Source of the DNA: a filamentous cyanobacterium ESFC-1
GTDB taxonomy: Bacteria; Cyanobacteriota; Cyanobacteriia; Cyanobacteriales; Spirulinaceae
DNA length: 64,000 nucleotides
Reading direction: 5' to 3'
Assembly: GCA_000380225.1 (NCBI GenBank)
Contig: KB904821.1
Location: forward strand, 1-64,000
Shown here: positions 27,460 to 36,480 of the stretch, piece after piece
How the letters are laid out: each line of letters begins with the position of its first letter
How positions within the stretch are numbered: position 1 is the first letter of the stretch
Translations under genes and position numbers: made by a program
Notes under the pieces: generated by a model
The model's database searches: none
Seen by the model: only the letters and a program-made list of their open reading frames with translations
What the model was told of the DNA's origin: nothing

Positions 27460-28689
27460 ATGAAAATTCTACTCTCTTGTTTTGCTTGCGAACCCGGTCA
27501 AGGTTCCGAAGAAGGTGTGGGTTGGAATGTTGCCGTCCAATCGGCACGATTTAACGAAGTTTGGGTCGTGACGCGAGAATTTTGTCGCCCACCGATTGAA
27601 GCTGAATTACAACGCAATCCTAACCCCAATCTTCACTTTATTTTCGTCGAGCCCTTCAACTGGCAAGAAAATTTTAAAGGCAGACAAGGGGGCTTACAAC
27701 TGCACTATTATATGTGGCAAGTTCTGGCTTATCGCGCTGCGAAAAAAGTACATCAAAAAGTTAAATTTGATGTCGCCCGTCATGTCACCTATGTTAAGTT
27801 TTGGTCGCCCAGTTTAATCTGCTTACTGCCAATTCCCTTTATTTGGGGCCCCATTGGTGGGGGAGAAGCCGCCCCCAAACCCTTTTGGCGGGATTTTAAC
27901 TCAAAAGCCAAACTATATGAAACTGCTCGCGATATTGCTCAACGAATCGGGGCCGCAGACCCCTTTACGCGCATTACCGCCAAAAAGAGCGTCTATACCC
28001 CCGTCACCACCGAAGACACCGCCAAGCGAGTGCGTCCGATGGGGGCAAAAAATATCGAGATTTACGGCGAAGCGGGCTTATCTACCGCCAGAATCAACCA
28101 ACTCGCCCAATATCCCCTCCCAGACAGTCAACCCATCCGTTTTATTAGTTTGGGTCGGTTGCTGCATTGGAAAGGCTATCATCTCTCTGTGCGGGCGTTT
28201 GCGGCGGCGAATTTGCCCAATGCTGAATACTGGCTGTTAGGGGACGGGCCGTATCGGGAACAGTTAGAACAAATCGCCCAGGATGCTGGCTTGGGAGACA
28301 AAATCAAGTTTTGGGGGCGCATCCCCCGCGAAGATACCCTGAAAAAACTGGGTCAATCTCACGTTTTGGTGCATCCGAGTTTACACGATTCGGGGGGGTG
28401 GACTTGCTTAGAAGGCATGGCCGCAGGACGACCGATTTTGTGTTTGGCTTTGGGGGGCCCTGATACCCAAGTGACTGAGGAAACGGGAATTAAAATTCCT
28501 GCCCATAATCCCGACCAAGTGGTGCAAGATATGGCCGCGGCCATGACTCGCTTGGCTACCGATGGGGAGTTGCGTCAGCGTTTGGGAAAAGGGGGGCGCG
28601 ATCGCGTCCGGACTGTATATGATTGGGATAAGAAGGGGGAGTTTTTCGCGCAATTGTACGAAAAAGTCAGTCAAACCTCAAATTTATAA
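27460..28689 (+). CDS. Glycosyltransferase family 4
   Basis: 409 aa GT-B enzyme. The N-terminus LLSCFACEPGQGSEEGVGWN is a common start of the GT4 group with a glycine-rich acceptor loop. The C-terminal half has FISLGRLLHWKGYHLSVRAF, YWLLGDGPYREQLEQIA and the signature HPSLHDSGGWTCLEGMAAGRPILC. It is cytoplasmic or membrane-associated. It follows the membrane transferase gene by 13 bases and precedes the epimerase by 50, within the same plus-strand run. Confidence 0.9.
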   Translation: MKILLSCFACEPGQGSEEGVGWNVAVQSARFNEVWVVTREFCRPPIEAELQRNPNPNLHFIFVEPFNWQENFKGRQGGLQLHYYMWQVLAYRAAKKVHQKVKFDVARHVTYVKFWSPSLICLLPIPFIWGPIGGGEAAPKPFWRDFNSKAKLYETARDIAQRIGAADPFTRITAKKSVYTPVTTEDTAKRVRPMGAKNIEIYGEAGLSTARINQLAQYPLPDSQPIRFISLGRLLHWKGYHLSVRAFAAANLPNAEYWLLGDGPYREQLEQIAQDAGLGDKIKFWGRIPREDTLKKLGQSHVLVHPSLHDSGGWTCLEGMAAGRPILCLALGGPDTQVTEETGIKIPAHNPDQVVQDMAAAMTRLATDGELRQRLGKGGRDRVRTVYDWDKKGEFFAQLYEKVSQTSNL

Positions 28690-28739
28690 GCTTTCGTTCG
28701 CTCTAACTCTATTTTCACCTTATTACTCTTTAAATTTCC

Positions 28740-29816
28740 ATGACTGTAGCAATTATCACTGGTTCTGCTGGCTTAATTGGTTCGGAAGCCTCTAAATTCT
28801 TCGCCGGACAAGGAATGGATGTGGTGGGTATCGACAACGATATGCGGCGCGTCTTTTTCGGAGATGATGCTTCCACCACCTGGAATCGTCAACGCCTGGA
28901 AAAAGAACTCGGCGGCAAATACACCCACTGCGAAATCGATATCCGCGACCAAGAGGCAATTTCCCAACTCTTTCAAAAATACGGCAAAGACATCTCCCTG
29001 ATTATCCACACCGCCGCCCAACCCTCCCACGATTGGGCAGCCCGCGACCCCCAGATGGATTTCTCAGTCAACGCCAACGGCACATTAAACCTCCTCGAAG
29101 CCACCCGTCAACACGCCATTGAAGCGCCATTTATCTTCACCTCCACCAACAAAGTCTACGGCGACACCCCCAACCGCCTCCCCCTGATTGAAAAGGAAAC
29201 CCGTTGGGAAATTGACCCCAATCATACCTACGTCGGCGGCATTCGCGAAGATATGTCCATCGACCAAACCACCCACAGCTTATTTGGTGCGTCGAAAGTG
29301 GCCGCGGATGTTTTGGTACAGGAATACGGTCGCTATTTCGACATGAAAACCGCTTGTTTCCGGGGGGGCTGTCTCACGGGGCCAAATCACTCTGGGACGC
29401 AGTTACACGGCTTTTTGGCTTATTTAATGAAGTGTGCGGCGACGGGGAAATCCTACACGGTCTTCGGCTACAAAGGTAAACAAGTCCGCGACAACATCCA
29501 CAGCGCCGATTTAATTAACATTTTCTACGAGTTTTATAAAGCCCCCCGCGTAGCTGAAGTATACAACGCAGGCGGTGGTCGTCACAGTAATTGTTCGATG
29601 TTAGAAGCGATTCAAATGTGCGAAGAAATTACTGGGAATAAGATGAATTATACCTATTCGGAAACTAATCGCGTTGGGGATCATATTTGGTGGATTAGCG
29701 ATAACGGACGTTTCCAAGAACATTATCCCAACTGGAAAATGAAGTACAATGTGCGTCAGATTTTAGAGGAGATTTACGGGTTTAATAAAGAGCGTTGGGC
29801 AAAAGAAGCGGCGTAA
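28740..29816 (+). CDS. NAD-dependent nucleotide-sugar epimerase/dehydratase (paratose-epimerase-like)
   Basis: 358 aa extended SDR. It has the NAD loop [15 protein letters not shown], the catalytic Ser/Thr region [15 protein letters not shown], the substrate-side RDNIHSADL, and the Lys of the active site in [18 protein letters not shown]. It resembles CDP-paratose 2-epimerase relatives. The position of the usual catalytic Tyr in YxxxK is Phe (FGASK), so the chemistry may differ from classic SDR epimerases. It probably makes a modified sugar nucleotide for the adjacent glycosyltransferases and is last in the plus-strand run. Confidence 0.85.
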   Translation: MTVAIITGSAGLIGSEASKFFAGQGMDVVGIDNDMRRVFFGDDASTTWNRQRLEKELGGKYTHCEIDIRDQEAISQLFQKYGKDISLIIHTAAQPSHDWAARDPQMDFSVNANGTLNLLEATRQHAIEAPFIFTSTNKVYGDTPNRLPLIEKETRWEIDPNHTYVGGIREDMSIDQTTHSLFGASKVAADVLVQEYGRYFDMKTACFRGGCLTGPNHSGTQLHGFLAYLMKCAATGKSYTVFGYKGKQVRDNIHSADLINIFYEFYKAPRVAEVYNAGGGRHSNCSMLEAIQMCEEITGNKMNYTYSETNRVGDHIWWISDNGRFQEHYPNWKMKYNVRQILEEIYGFNKERWAKEAA

Positions 29817-29985
29817 TTCTTAACTGTAGGGTGGGCAATGCCCACCATTTCAGCTTAAGAGAACTTACAGTTAAACTGGGTAAATATAACACCGATTTCC
29901 CTCAACCACCTAACAACCCGAAAAATTTAATTCTTATATTACCAAGAAAAATATAGATGTAAGTTTAGCTTTTAGATAAAAAAGT
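29817..29985. other. Convergent intergenic region with a small palindrome
   Basis: TGTAGGGTGGGCAATGCCCACC at 29824-29845 contains the inverted repeat GTGGGCAATGCCCAC, related to the other TGTAGGG palindromes. Nothing else is seen. Confidence 0.5.
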
Positions 29986-30231
29986 TTATTGAACTTCAAT
30001 AAGAGAACGAACAGACAAAATTTCATCAGCTTTTAAAGAAACAACAGAAGACTTCGGGACAATAACAGTATTGATGGATTCTCCTAAAGCATTAAAAACT
30101 TCAAGAACGTAGCCTTCTTCACCTCCTGCGGGATGAGGAACAGTATCTATGAAAGTCGCAATGTCTCCTTTCTTGAGAGAATGTTCGGGAAAGTCTCGAT
30201 CTAAAGCAACTCTTTGATATAGTTCAATCAT
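29986..30231 (-). CDS. DUF4926-domain protein (probable antitoxin/partner)
   Basis: 81 aa from the ATG at 30231; the longer frame to 30300 runs into the upstream gene and is rejected. The sequence IELYQRVALDRDFPEHSLKKGDIATFIDTVPHPAGGEEGYVLEVF fits the DUF4926 fold, a small SH3-like beta-barrel. It overlaps the preceding DUF6883 gene by four bases (ATGA). Such pairs are found widely in cyanobacteria as small two-gene units; the partner relation suggests a toxin-antitoxin or toxin-immunity role, which is inference. Confidence 0.75.
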   Translation of the reverse strand: MIELYQRVALDRDFPEHSLKKGDIATFIDTVPHPAGGEEGYVLEVFNALGESINTVIVPKSSVVSLKADEILSVRSLIEVQ

Positions 30232-30563
30232 GATTTTTTCTCTTTTTTGGGTTTTAGGGTGATAAACTGGATTTGCCGATCGGTTTTGCGTTCTAGCCAA
30301 ATTGTAACAACAGCTAGTTTTTGATTATTTACACCTTCTAAATCTCCTTCTACTCGATAAAATAGGCCATATTCGTTATTTTTGTCTTCGATAGCTTCTT
30401 GATTTTGGATCAGTTGCAGAATTGCTGCTTCTAATTGTTCTGGGTTATCTTGAGTAAATCCAGCTTGGGCTAGAAATTTAGATTTATCATCTTGTTCTCG
30501 ATAAATTAAAAGATAATGGGCAATCTTTGCATTGGGAATAATTACATTGGGGGGGAGTTTCAT
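30228..30563 (-). CDS. DUF6883-domain protein
   Basis: 111 aa from the ATG at 30563, which begins MKLPPNVIIPNAKIAHYLL. DUF6883 proteins share this N-terminus (a Lys-Leu turn followed by IPxAKIxxYLL) and a later GLFYRVEGDLEGVNNQKLAVVTIWL strand block. The family is associated with toxin-like modules, but its activity is unestablished. It forms a translationally coupled pair with the DUF4926 gene, antisense to the glycosyltransferase genes on both sides. Confidence 0.75.
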   Translation of the reverse strand: MKLPPNVIIPNAKIAHYLLIYREQDDKSKFLAQAGFTQDNPEQLEAAILQLIQNQEAIEDKNNEYGLFYRVEGDLEGVNNQKLAVVTIWLERKTDRQIQFITLKPKKEKKS

Positions 30564-30653
30564 ACAATATAGCGCGAAAGACTTATTCCGCTTTAAAAAA
30601 CTTACAGCCAATGTTGAGTAAAGATAACACCGATTTCCCACAACTAAAAAAAA

Positions 30654-30947
30654 TCAAATTCGATCGTCCCAGTAATTGGGTTTAAGCTGCCAGTGCATCA
30701 AAGCAATAATTAAAAGTTTTTCTTCTTCTTGAATTTGATAAATAATACTATAAGGAAAACGACCCATGCGACAAGATCGGGTATTTGCTGATAATAGAGA
30801 CCAGGCTTTAGGAAACTGTTGGATACGCTCTACAGTTCGCTCAAATTCGTCTAAAAAAGTGTCTCCCAAGTCATGATTAATATTGTCGTAATAGCTAACT
30901 ATATTGTTTAACTCTTGTTTAGCGACGGGATGAAAATCATAAATCAT
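30654..30947 (-). CDS. RelE/ParE-family toxin
   Basis: 97 aa from the ATG at 30947. It has the ParE/RelE pattern: N-terminal helices YDFHPVAKQELNNIVSYYDNINHDLGDTFLDEFERTVERIQQFP, then SCRMGRFPYSIIYQIQEEEKLLIIALMHWQLKPNYW, where the Arg-rich strand and final His/Pro motif are typical. It is a probable toxin acting on translation or DNA gyrase. It overlaps the antitoxin gene by four bases. Confidence 0.88.
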   Translation of the reverse strand: MIYDFHPVAKQELNNIVSYYDNINHDLGDTFLDEFERTVERIQQFPKAWSLLSANTRSCRMGRFPYSIIYQIQEEEKLLIIALMHWQLKPNYWDDRI

Positions 30948-31180
30948 TTTTGATGTCTCATCCGCAACTCTTGAATAACGTCTGACCCAGAAATGGGTGT
31001 CACTCGATTTTCTTGAATCTCTAATGCTCGTTTCTCGGCTTCTTCTGCCCAAGCTGCCTTAATTTCATTTTGTTCTTCTGTATCCAGACTGTTTAATAAC
31101 TGTTCTGCTAACATGACTCTTAAATGGGGAGATAAGTTGATAGCCGCGCTAAAAATATCATCGTAAGTTGTATTAACCAT
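30944..31180 (-). CDS. Addiction-module antitoxin (Unstab_antitox family)
   Basis: 78 aa from the ATG at 31180. The longer frame to 31312 has an unlikely Cys/Leu-rich start. It fits the small helical antitoxins that pair with ParE: IFSAAINLSPHLRVMLAEQLLNSLD, then an acidic helix EIKAAWAEEAEKRALEIQ and a flexible tail that wraps the toxin. It is expected to be degraded rapidly and to repress its own operon. It is the first gene of the overlapping two-gene operon. Confidence 0.85.
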   Translation of the reverse strand: MVNTTYDDIFSAAINLSPHLRVMLAEQLLNSLDTEEQNEIKAAWAEEAEKRALEIQENRVTPISGSDVIQELRMRHQK

Positions 31181-31273
31181 AAAAAATTGTGGATAAGGTA
31201 CGTTTTCTTGGATTATAGTTGATTTAATTTTGAAGATGGGCAAACTTGAGTAAGTAAGGCTGGCAAATCCATA

Positions 31274-31318
31274 GCAAGAATTAACAAACAACCAACAACA
31301 AACAACCAACAACTAACT
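31274..31318. repeat. CAACAAC/CAACCAA heptamer leader
   Basis: A/C-rich heptamers run directly into the ATG at 31319 of the WecG-type gene. There is no Shine-Dalgarno sequence. Confidence 0.75.
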
Positions 31319-32125
31319 ATGATTGATGCAGGAAAACGTAACGTATTAGGTGTAAATGTCAACGTTATTGACTACGAAGCCGCCGTTGAACGAATTGTGC
31401 AAGCGGGGAAAAACAGTCAAGGGCTGTCTGTGTCGGCGTTGGCGGTACATGGGGTGATGACGGGGGCGTTGGATGATACCCACCGTTACCGTCTCAACCA
31501 TTTTGATTTGATTTGCCCAGATGGTCAGCCGGTGCGCTGGGCGCTGAATATGATGTATAAGGCTCAGTTGCGCGATCGCGTCTACGGGCCAAATTTGACC
31601 CTCTACACCGCCGAAAGAGCCGCCGAGGAAGGATTACCCATTTACCTGTATGGTAGCCGTGTGGAGGTTTTAACGGCGTTTTCCAAGAACTTGCGATCGC
31701 GCTACCCCAAACTCGAAATCGCAGGCTACCAACCCTCCCGTTTCCGCAACGTCACCCCCGAAGAAAAACAAGAAATTGTCGAGCAAATCCACAATAGCGG
31801 TGCTGCTATTACCTTTGTCGGCTTGGGTTGTCCGCGTCAGGAAGTCTGGGCCTATGAATACCGAGATGCCCTCTCAATGCCCCTCCTCGCCGTGGGTGCA
31901 GCTTTTGACTTCCATGCCGGACTCCTCGCCCAAGCCCCCAAATATATGCAGGATGCGGGGTTGGAGTGGTTATTTCGCCTGACCAAAGAGCCGAAACGCC
32001 TTTGGAAGCGTTATGTCCTACTCAACCCCCATTACGTTTGGCTGCTGAGTCAGCAAATGGCGGGGCTGCGGCGATTTGACCCAGAAACCGCCCGCGCCCC
32101 CCAAGGCGAGATTTTATACGGCTAA
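31319..32125 (+). CDS. WecG/TagA/CpsF-family glycosyltransferase
   Basis: 268 aa GT26-type enzyme. It has family blocks NVNVIDYEAAVERIV, FDLICPDGQPVRWALNMM, RVYGPNLTL, IYLYGSRVEVL and FVGLGCPRQEVWAYEYRD, then AVGAAFDFHAGLLAQAPKYMQDAGLEWLFRL. The family adds N-acetylmannosamine or similar sugars to an undecaprenyl-diphosphate-linked sugar on the cytoplasmic face. The Asp in CPDG is the predicted catalytic base. It is isolated on the plus strand within the polysaccharide locus. Confidence 0.93.
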   Translation: MIDAGKRNVLGVNVNVIDYEAAVERIVQAGKNSQGLSVSALAVHGVMTGALDDTHRYRLNHFDLICPDGQPVRWALNMMYKAQLRDRVYGPNLTLYTAERAAEEGLPIYLYGSRVEVLTAFSKNLRSRYPKLEIAGYQPSRFRNVTPEEKQEIVEQIHNSGAAITFVGLGCPRQEVWAYEYRDALSMPLLAVGAAFDFHAGLLAQAPKYMQDAGLEWLFRLTKEPKRLWKRYVLLNPHYVWLLSQQMAGLRRFDPETARAPQGEILYG

Positions 32126-32130
32126 AGCCT

Positions 32131-33819
32131 TTATTCAACGCCCGTTTCTGTGATAATCGGCTCAACTTGAACCTGGCGAGTCGGGGTGAGCGTCACGCTA
32201 AATTTAGCAATGCGTTTGGGTGCAATCTCTTCATTTCGCAGTTGCGGTAAAGGAGTCGTACTTGCGAGTTCTTCGGCATTGGGGTCGGTAGCCGTATAGT
32301 CCACTACGATGCCATTACCATCTGTCGTGACTTGATAAACCAAGTTATCGGTAAATTCTACGCCTTCTTCCCAATTTTCCGCGATATTTTGCTGGATTCG
32401 GCTGGCAATATCGTCCAGCTTGTTGGCATTCTTAACAGTACCAACTTCCTGGGCTTGTTCATCCTCATCCGCCACCAAACCACTGACATTGATTTTGGTT
32501 TGGGTGATGGCATATTCGTCAATGTCGGTTAAAAAGGCATACTCAGCCACAGTTTCCGGTTTGGCTGACTTAAAACAAAAATCAAAATAAGGTTGTGCGG
32601 CCTCAGCATCGGTATAACTCAAAACGCGACCGAGATAACATTGACTCATCCCCCAACCCGGCATATCGTTAGAGGCTTTGGCTTGTAAATCAATGGCTTG
32701 TTCGAGATTATTGCGGGATGCAGCGAGAAGGTCTTGAACTACCGGACTTTCAACGGTTTCCCCTTGATTAATTAAATTCTGAACCCGAAGGAAATCGACC
32801 CAACCCATATCGCGCCGAATCCTTAACTGTAGGCGATCGCTATTAGGAGTATTGTCACCCACTAAATCGCCTCCTACCAACAAGTAATTTTTAGCAGTTG
32901 CCAGTTGATTTTCGTCGGCTGGGCTTTTGAGAGCTAAAGTTTTACCATAACCATGAAAAGCGGCAGGATTGCCTTTAATCATGCCTTTTTTGTAATGTTC
33001 GACTGCCTTATCATATTCTTGGAGAGATTCGTAAATACGGCCTTTGTAAACGCTGACATTTTCGGATTGAGGATTAAAACGTAAAGCTTCTTCGTATTTA
33101 TCCAAAGCCACAGCCATGCGTCCTTTACGATAGTATTCCGTACCTTGAACAGCATACAAATCCCCCAAGCGGGGTAAGGAACTATTAACTCCGCCTGCGA
33201 CCAAAAGTAAAGCAAAAGACATCCCAAAGGTCGCTTCAGCGTGATAATAAGGCGGAATATTCAGATTATTCAGCGTATTTTTAACTTGTTCGTGACCTTT
33301 CTGGGTCAAAGCCCCTTTAGCCACGACTGCTAACCCTGCGCCTTGGGCTACCGTCCCGAAGGTTTGCGCTAAGTCGAAACCCTCAGTAGAAAAGGCTCTG
33401 GCGGTGTTCACCATAAAGGTTGTTGCCCCGACTAAACACAGTCCACTCAAGACATTCCACGCCCAATCAAAGCGATCGCGACGGTCTTTTTGGACTGGGG
33501 GAGTGGGTGCTGCGAGATACCACCACCACGCCGCTTCCGGGGGTTGGACGCTTTGCCGACAAGCGGCTAGTTTGTCGTCATCATTCAAGCGGTCTTTATT
33601 ACTTTTCAGCAAGCTGTCTAAGGCAATTAATTTGGCACAATTTTCCGGGGAGGCTTTGCTTTGTTCGAGGACATTTTGAACTTCATCTCTGGCCAACATT
33701 ATGGCTAATACGTCAGCTAAATTCGGCTTATAGTTGGGGTCTTCTAATAAACTCAAAGTGTGGGCATACTTCGCGATCGCGTCTTCGAGAGTAGCTGTAT
33801 CCGGTGACTTTGCTAACAT
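32131..33819 (-). CDS. Membrane-anchored TPR protein of unknown function
   Basis: 562 aa. The N-terminal ~120 residues are polar and helical. They are followed by two hydrophobic segments (around WNVLSGLCLVGATTFMVNTA and TFGMSFALLLVAGGV) and a TPR stretch (YRKGRMAVALDKYEEALRFNPQ, IYESLQEYDKAVEHYKKG). The C-terminal ~150 residues carry a repeated beta-rich pattern and end with an acidic tail. No enzyme motif is seen. It ends six bases from the convergent WecG gene. It may be an accessory protein of polysaccharide assembly, but that rests only on position. Confidence 0.7.
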   Translation of the reverse strand: MLAKSPDTATLEDAIAKYAHTLSLLEDPNYKPNLADVLAIMLARDEVQNVLEQSKASPENCAKLIALDSLLKSNKDRLNDDDKLAACRQSVQPPEAAWWWYLAAPTPPVQKDRRDRFDWAWNVLSGLCLVGATTFMVNTARAFSTEGFDLAQTFGTVAQGAGLAVVAKGALTQKGHEQVKNTLNNLNIPPYYHAEATFGMSFALLLVAGGVNSSLPRLGDLYAVQGTEYYRKGRMAVALDKYEEALRFNPQSENVSVYKGRIYESLQEYDKAVEHYKKGMIKGNPAAFHGYGKTLALKSPADENQLATAKNYLLVGGDLVGDNTPNSDRLQLRIRRDMGWVDFLRVQNLINQGETVESPVVQDLLAASRNNLEQAIDLQAKASNDMPGWGMSQCYLGRVLSYTDAEAAQPYFDFCFKSAKPETVAEYAFLTDIDEYAITQTKINVSGLVADEDEQAQEVGTVKNANKLDDIASRIQQNIAENWEEGVEFTDNLVYQVTTDGNGIVVDYTATDPNAEELASTTPLPQLRNEEIAPKRIAKFSVTLTPTRQVQVEPIITETGVE

Positions 33820-33937
33820 TATTTTCTGAGTAGATTCCTTAAGTTACCTAAAATAATTAGGATGATTTTAGCCAATTTTTTGTACTCGAATCAGTTACTT
33901 TACAATAACTTCAAAGGCTTTAGCTAAAACTTTAATA

Positions 33938-35425
33938 TTAGTAAGCACCCTTACTGCCTAGTACCACTTGAACAGTTTTCATGAGAATTTGAAAATCCAG
34001 GGCTAAAGACCAATTTTGAATATAAGCCATATCCAAACGGAAAGCATATTCAAAATCGTTAATATCCGATCGCCCTGAAACCTGCCATAGCCCCGTAATT
34101 CCCGGCAAAACGTTGTGACGGACATAGTGATGAGGGGCAAAGCCTTCGACATCCCGCAGGGGTAAAGGCCGCGGCCCCACCAAGCTCATTTCACCAATCA
34201 AAACATTAATCAACTGGGGCAATTCATCCAAGCTATAACGCCGCAAAACTCGCCCCACCTTGGTAATGCGGGGGTCATTTTTCATCTTGAATAATACCCC
34301 CCCTTTGATTTCGTTTTTGGCTTCTAATTCTTTGAGCAATTGATCGGCATTAATGACCATGGTGCGGAATTTCCAAACCTTAATATGGCGACCCCGCAAG
34401 CCCATCCGGGTTTGTTTAAAGAAAACAGGGCCGGGGGAATCTAACTTAATTAAAATCGCGATTGTAATCAAAATTGGACTCAGCACAATCATCAAACCTG
34501 TAGCAACAATCAAGTCAAAAATGCGCTTTGTCCAAAAATCGCTGCCCACCAAAGCCGGAGGATGAAACTGAATGGTCAGTAAACCGCCAATCATTTCAAT
34601 TTTCGGGGATTGGTGGGGGACTTCTAACCCAATGGGCAAGATTCGTAAGTGAATCCCGGCAGTTTTCAAACTCCAATACAAGGCCATAGGGTCTTCAATA
34701 GATTGCCAGGAACATACAAATACTTCCCCTACCCCTTGTGCGGCAATTTCTTGAACAATATCAGCCCAGCGATCGCGGGTGTGCCGATTTGATAAATCCA
34801 ATTGTCCGACAATTTTAAACTCGTTATTGCTAATCAGTTTTAAAGCAATTTGAGCAACCAGGCGATCGCGAGGAGTGCCTACCAAATAAATCGGTCGCGA
34901 AATCGTCCCTTTTTGTCTTAGGGTCGTAATCACGGCTTCGGCAATTAAACGCCCCGTTACCACAAATAAAATATTAAAAATCCAGGCTAAAACAAAGGTC
35001 GAACGGGACAAAATCAAGCCGGGGTCTTCTAGATAAGCTAAAGCCAGGATAACGCATTGAGCTACCGTTAAATACTGAAATAACCGCGCAAAGCGACGAC
35101 GACTTTCTCTTTGGCTATATAACCCGGCCGATGCCAAAGTTACGACAGTCACCACCAAAATCGGGATGAGAAAACCCGGTGTATTGAAGTCTTCTCCTAA
35201 AAGTTGAAAATCCCCAACCGCTTGAAACCAACGAACATTAAAAACAATGGTTTGCGCGGTTTTCCAACTCAGAGCAATCAGAACCGTATCGAGGAGGATG
35301 AAAATTAAACTTCTCAACCAGCCAATAATCGTACCGCGACCAAAGTTAAAAGAACTCGGCGCTCGTTGGTCTTGTTGATAACCAGAAGGCGGGGTTGAGG
35401 ATAAGGGAAGTTTGGGATCGGGCAT
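33938..35425 (-). CDS. Polyprenyl-phosphate sugar-1-phosphate transferase (initiating exopolysaccharide enzyme)
   Basis: 495 aa. Four or five membrane helices and a CoA-binding-like central domain (PIYLVGTPRDRLVAQIALKLI) precede the catalytic PglC/WcaJ-type domain: KRIFDLIVATGLMIVLSPILI, PVFFKQTRMGLRGRHIKVWKFRTM and SLVGPRPLPLRDVEGF...PGITGLWQVSGRSDI. It transfers a sugar-1-phosphate to undecaprenyl phosphate, starting the repeat unit. It belongs with the neighbouring transferases as the probable first step. Confidence 0.93.
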   Translation of the reverse strand: MPDPKLPLSSTPPSGYQQDQRAPSSFNFGRGTIIGWLRSLIFILLDTVLIALSWKTAQTIVFNVRWFQAVGDFQLLGEDFNTPGFLIPILVVTVVTLASAGLYSQRESRRRFARLFQYLTVAQCVILALAYLEDPGLILSRSTFVLAWIFNILFVVTGRLIAEAVITTLRQKGTISRPIYLVGTPRDRLVAQIALKLISNNEFKIVGQLDLSNRHTRDRWADIVQEIAAQGVGEVFVCSWQSIEDPMALYWSLKTAGIHLRILPIGLEVPHQSPKIEMIGGLLTIQFHPPALVGSDFWTKRIFDLIVATGLMIVLSPILITIAILIKLDSPGPVFFKQTRMGLRGRHIKVWKFRTMVINADQLLKELEAKNEIKGGVLFKMKNDPRITKVGRVLRRYSLDELPQLINVLIGEMSLVGPRPLPLRDVEGFAPHHYVRHNVLPGITGLWQVSGRSDINDFEYAFRLDMAYIQNWSLALDFQILMKTVQVVLGSKGAY

Positions 35426-35652
35426 TGCCTTTAATGGCCTTTATTGCAGGGTCATAATTAGGGATAACAAGGGCAGTGAAATCAAAAGCAAAACCTAGAA
35501 AACTGTGATTACTATGTTAAGTGATTTCACGCCTGAGTCAGTTAAGAAATAACATTTTTATACTCTGAGCCGTATCTTGACACCTGATTTATGCTCAGAC
35601 ATCAAAATGTATTGTCGTAGATGCTTTGTTTCAATTTTGCCAGGCGATCGCC

Positions 35653-36072
35653 CTAAATGCCACTCACATGAACAACAATTTCCCGTTGATGGGGGTAAGC
35701 CCGATGTTCCCACAAATAAATCCCTTGCCAGGTTCCCAAAGCCAAGCGATGATTAGTAATCGGAATTTGCTCGCAGGTGTGAGTCAACGCCGAACGAATG
35801 TGAGCAGGCATATCGTCGGGGCCTTCAGTATCGTGAATATACGAGCGACTTTCTGGCACTAAATCAGCGAAAAAACTCGCTAAATCTTTCAAAACATCCG
35901 GGTCGGCATTTTCTTGGATAATCAGAGAAGCCGAGGTATGACGGACAAATACGGTACACAGTCCGGTACTAATACCCGCCGTCGCAACGACATCGCGAAC
36001 TTGCGGGGTGATTTTGTGTAAAGATTTTGCCTGGGTTCTAATTTTGAGGGTGTCTTGGTGATGTTGAGTCAT
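35653..36072 (-). CDS. YjbQ-family protein (UPF0047)
   Basis: 139 aa, the family's normal size. It has family blocks ITPQVRDVVATAGISTGLCTVFVRHTSASLIIQENADPDVLKDL and GPDDMPAHIRSALTHTCEQIPITNHRLALGTWQGIYLWEHR. His and Glu/Asp residues in VRHTSASL, ENADP, PAHIRS and WEHR form the conserved metal site. Members have weak thiamine-phosphate synthase activity ('secondary ThiE'); the true role is unsettled. It stands alone downstream of a terminator. Confidence 0.93.
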   Translation of the reverse strand: MTQHHQDTLKIRTQAKSLHKITPQVRDVVATAGISTGLCTVFVRHTSASLIIQENADPDVLKDLASFFADLVPESRSYIHDTEGPDDMPAHIRSALTHTCEQIPITNHRLALGTWQGIYLWEHRAYPHQREIVVHVSGI

Positions 36073-36135
36073 AAACTTGGAAAATACACAGCCAATAGCA
36101 TTTTATGGGTTCAAGCCGTGCAACGCACTTCCCCT

Positions 36136-36170
36136 AAAAAAAGACGCAACTTCGTTCAAAGCTGCGTCTT
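36136..36170 (-). terminator. Intrinsic terminator downstream of the outer-membrane-like gene
   Basis: The inverted repeat AAGACGCA...TGCGTCTT (36141-36170), with an A-run at 36136-36142 that becomes a U-run on the minus-strand transcript, fits a rho-independent terminator for the gene at 36481-37020. The reverse strand has few Us. Confidence 0.8.
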
Positions 36171-36480
36171 CAACCACTCTATGTTGCTGTTATTCCGTTC
36201 TATAAAACTTACTTAAACCTATCTAAACAGATTTAACGTTTACTTCTTGCTTCAACCTTGCAGTGTCGGCACTATCAAGTCCACAAGCTGACACGGTAGA
36301 ACTTACCGCCATTAATAACTGCGTTTTCTAACACTATTACGCCGTGGTTTTTGGCAAAATAAGTGTTTAGATACTTACGCATACAACCATTCGCTTCACA
36401 AGAAATGAAGAATGTTGCATAGGTTTGAAAAGATTTTGCATTACTGTTCACACCCCCAAATTGATGCACCCTAATCAAAG
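36171..36480. other. 310-base 3' region between the beta-rich gene and its terminator
   Basis: Within the minus-strand transcript this is a long untranslated tail. A 67-codon frame (TTG start at 36478, stop at 36275) ends NGGKFYRVSLWT and looks somewhat protein-like, but it has no ribosome site. It could be a small gene or a 3'-derived RNA. Confidence 0.35.
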
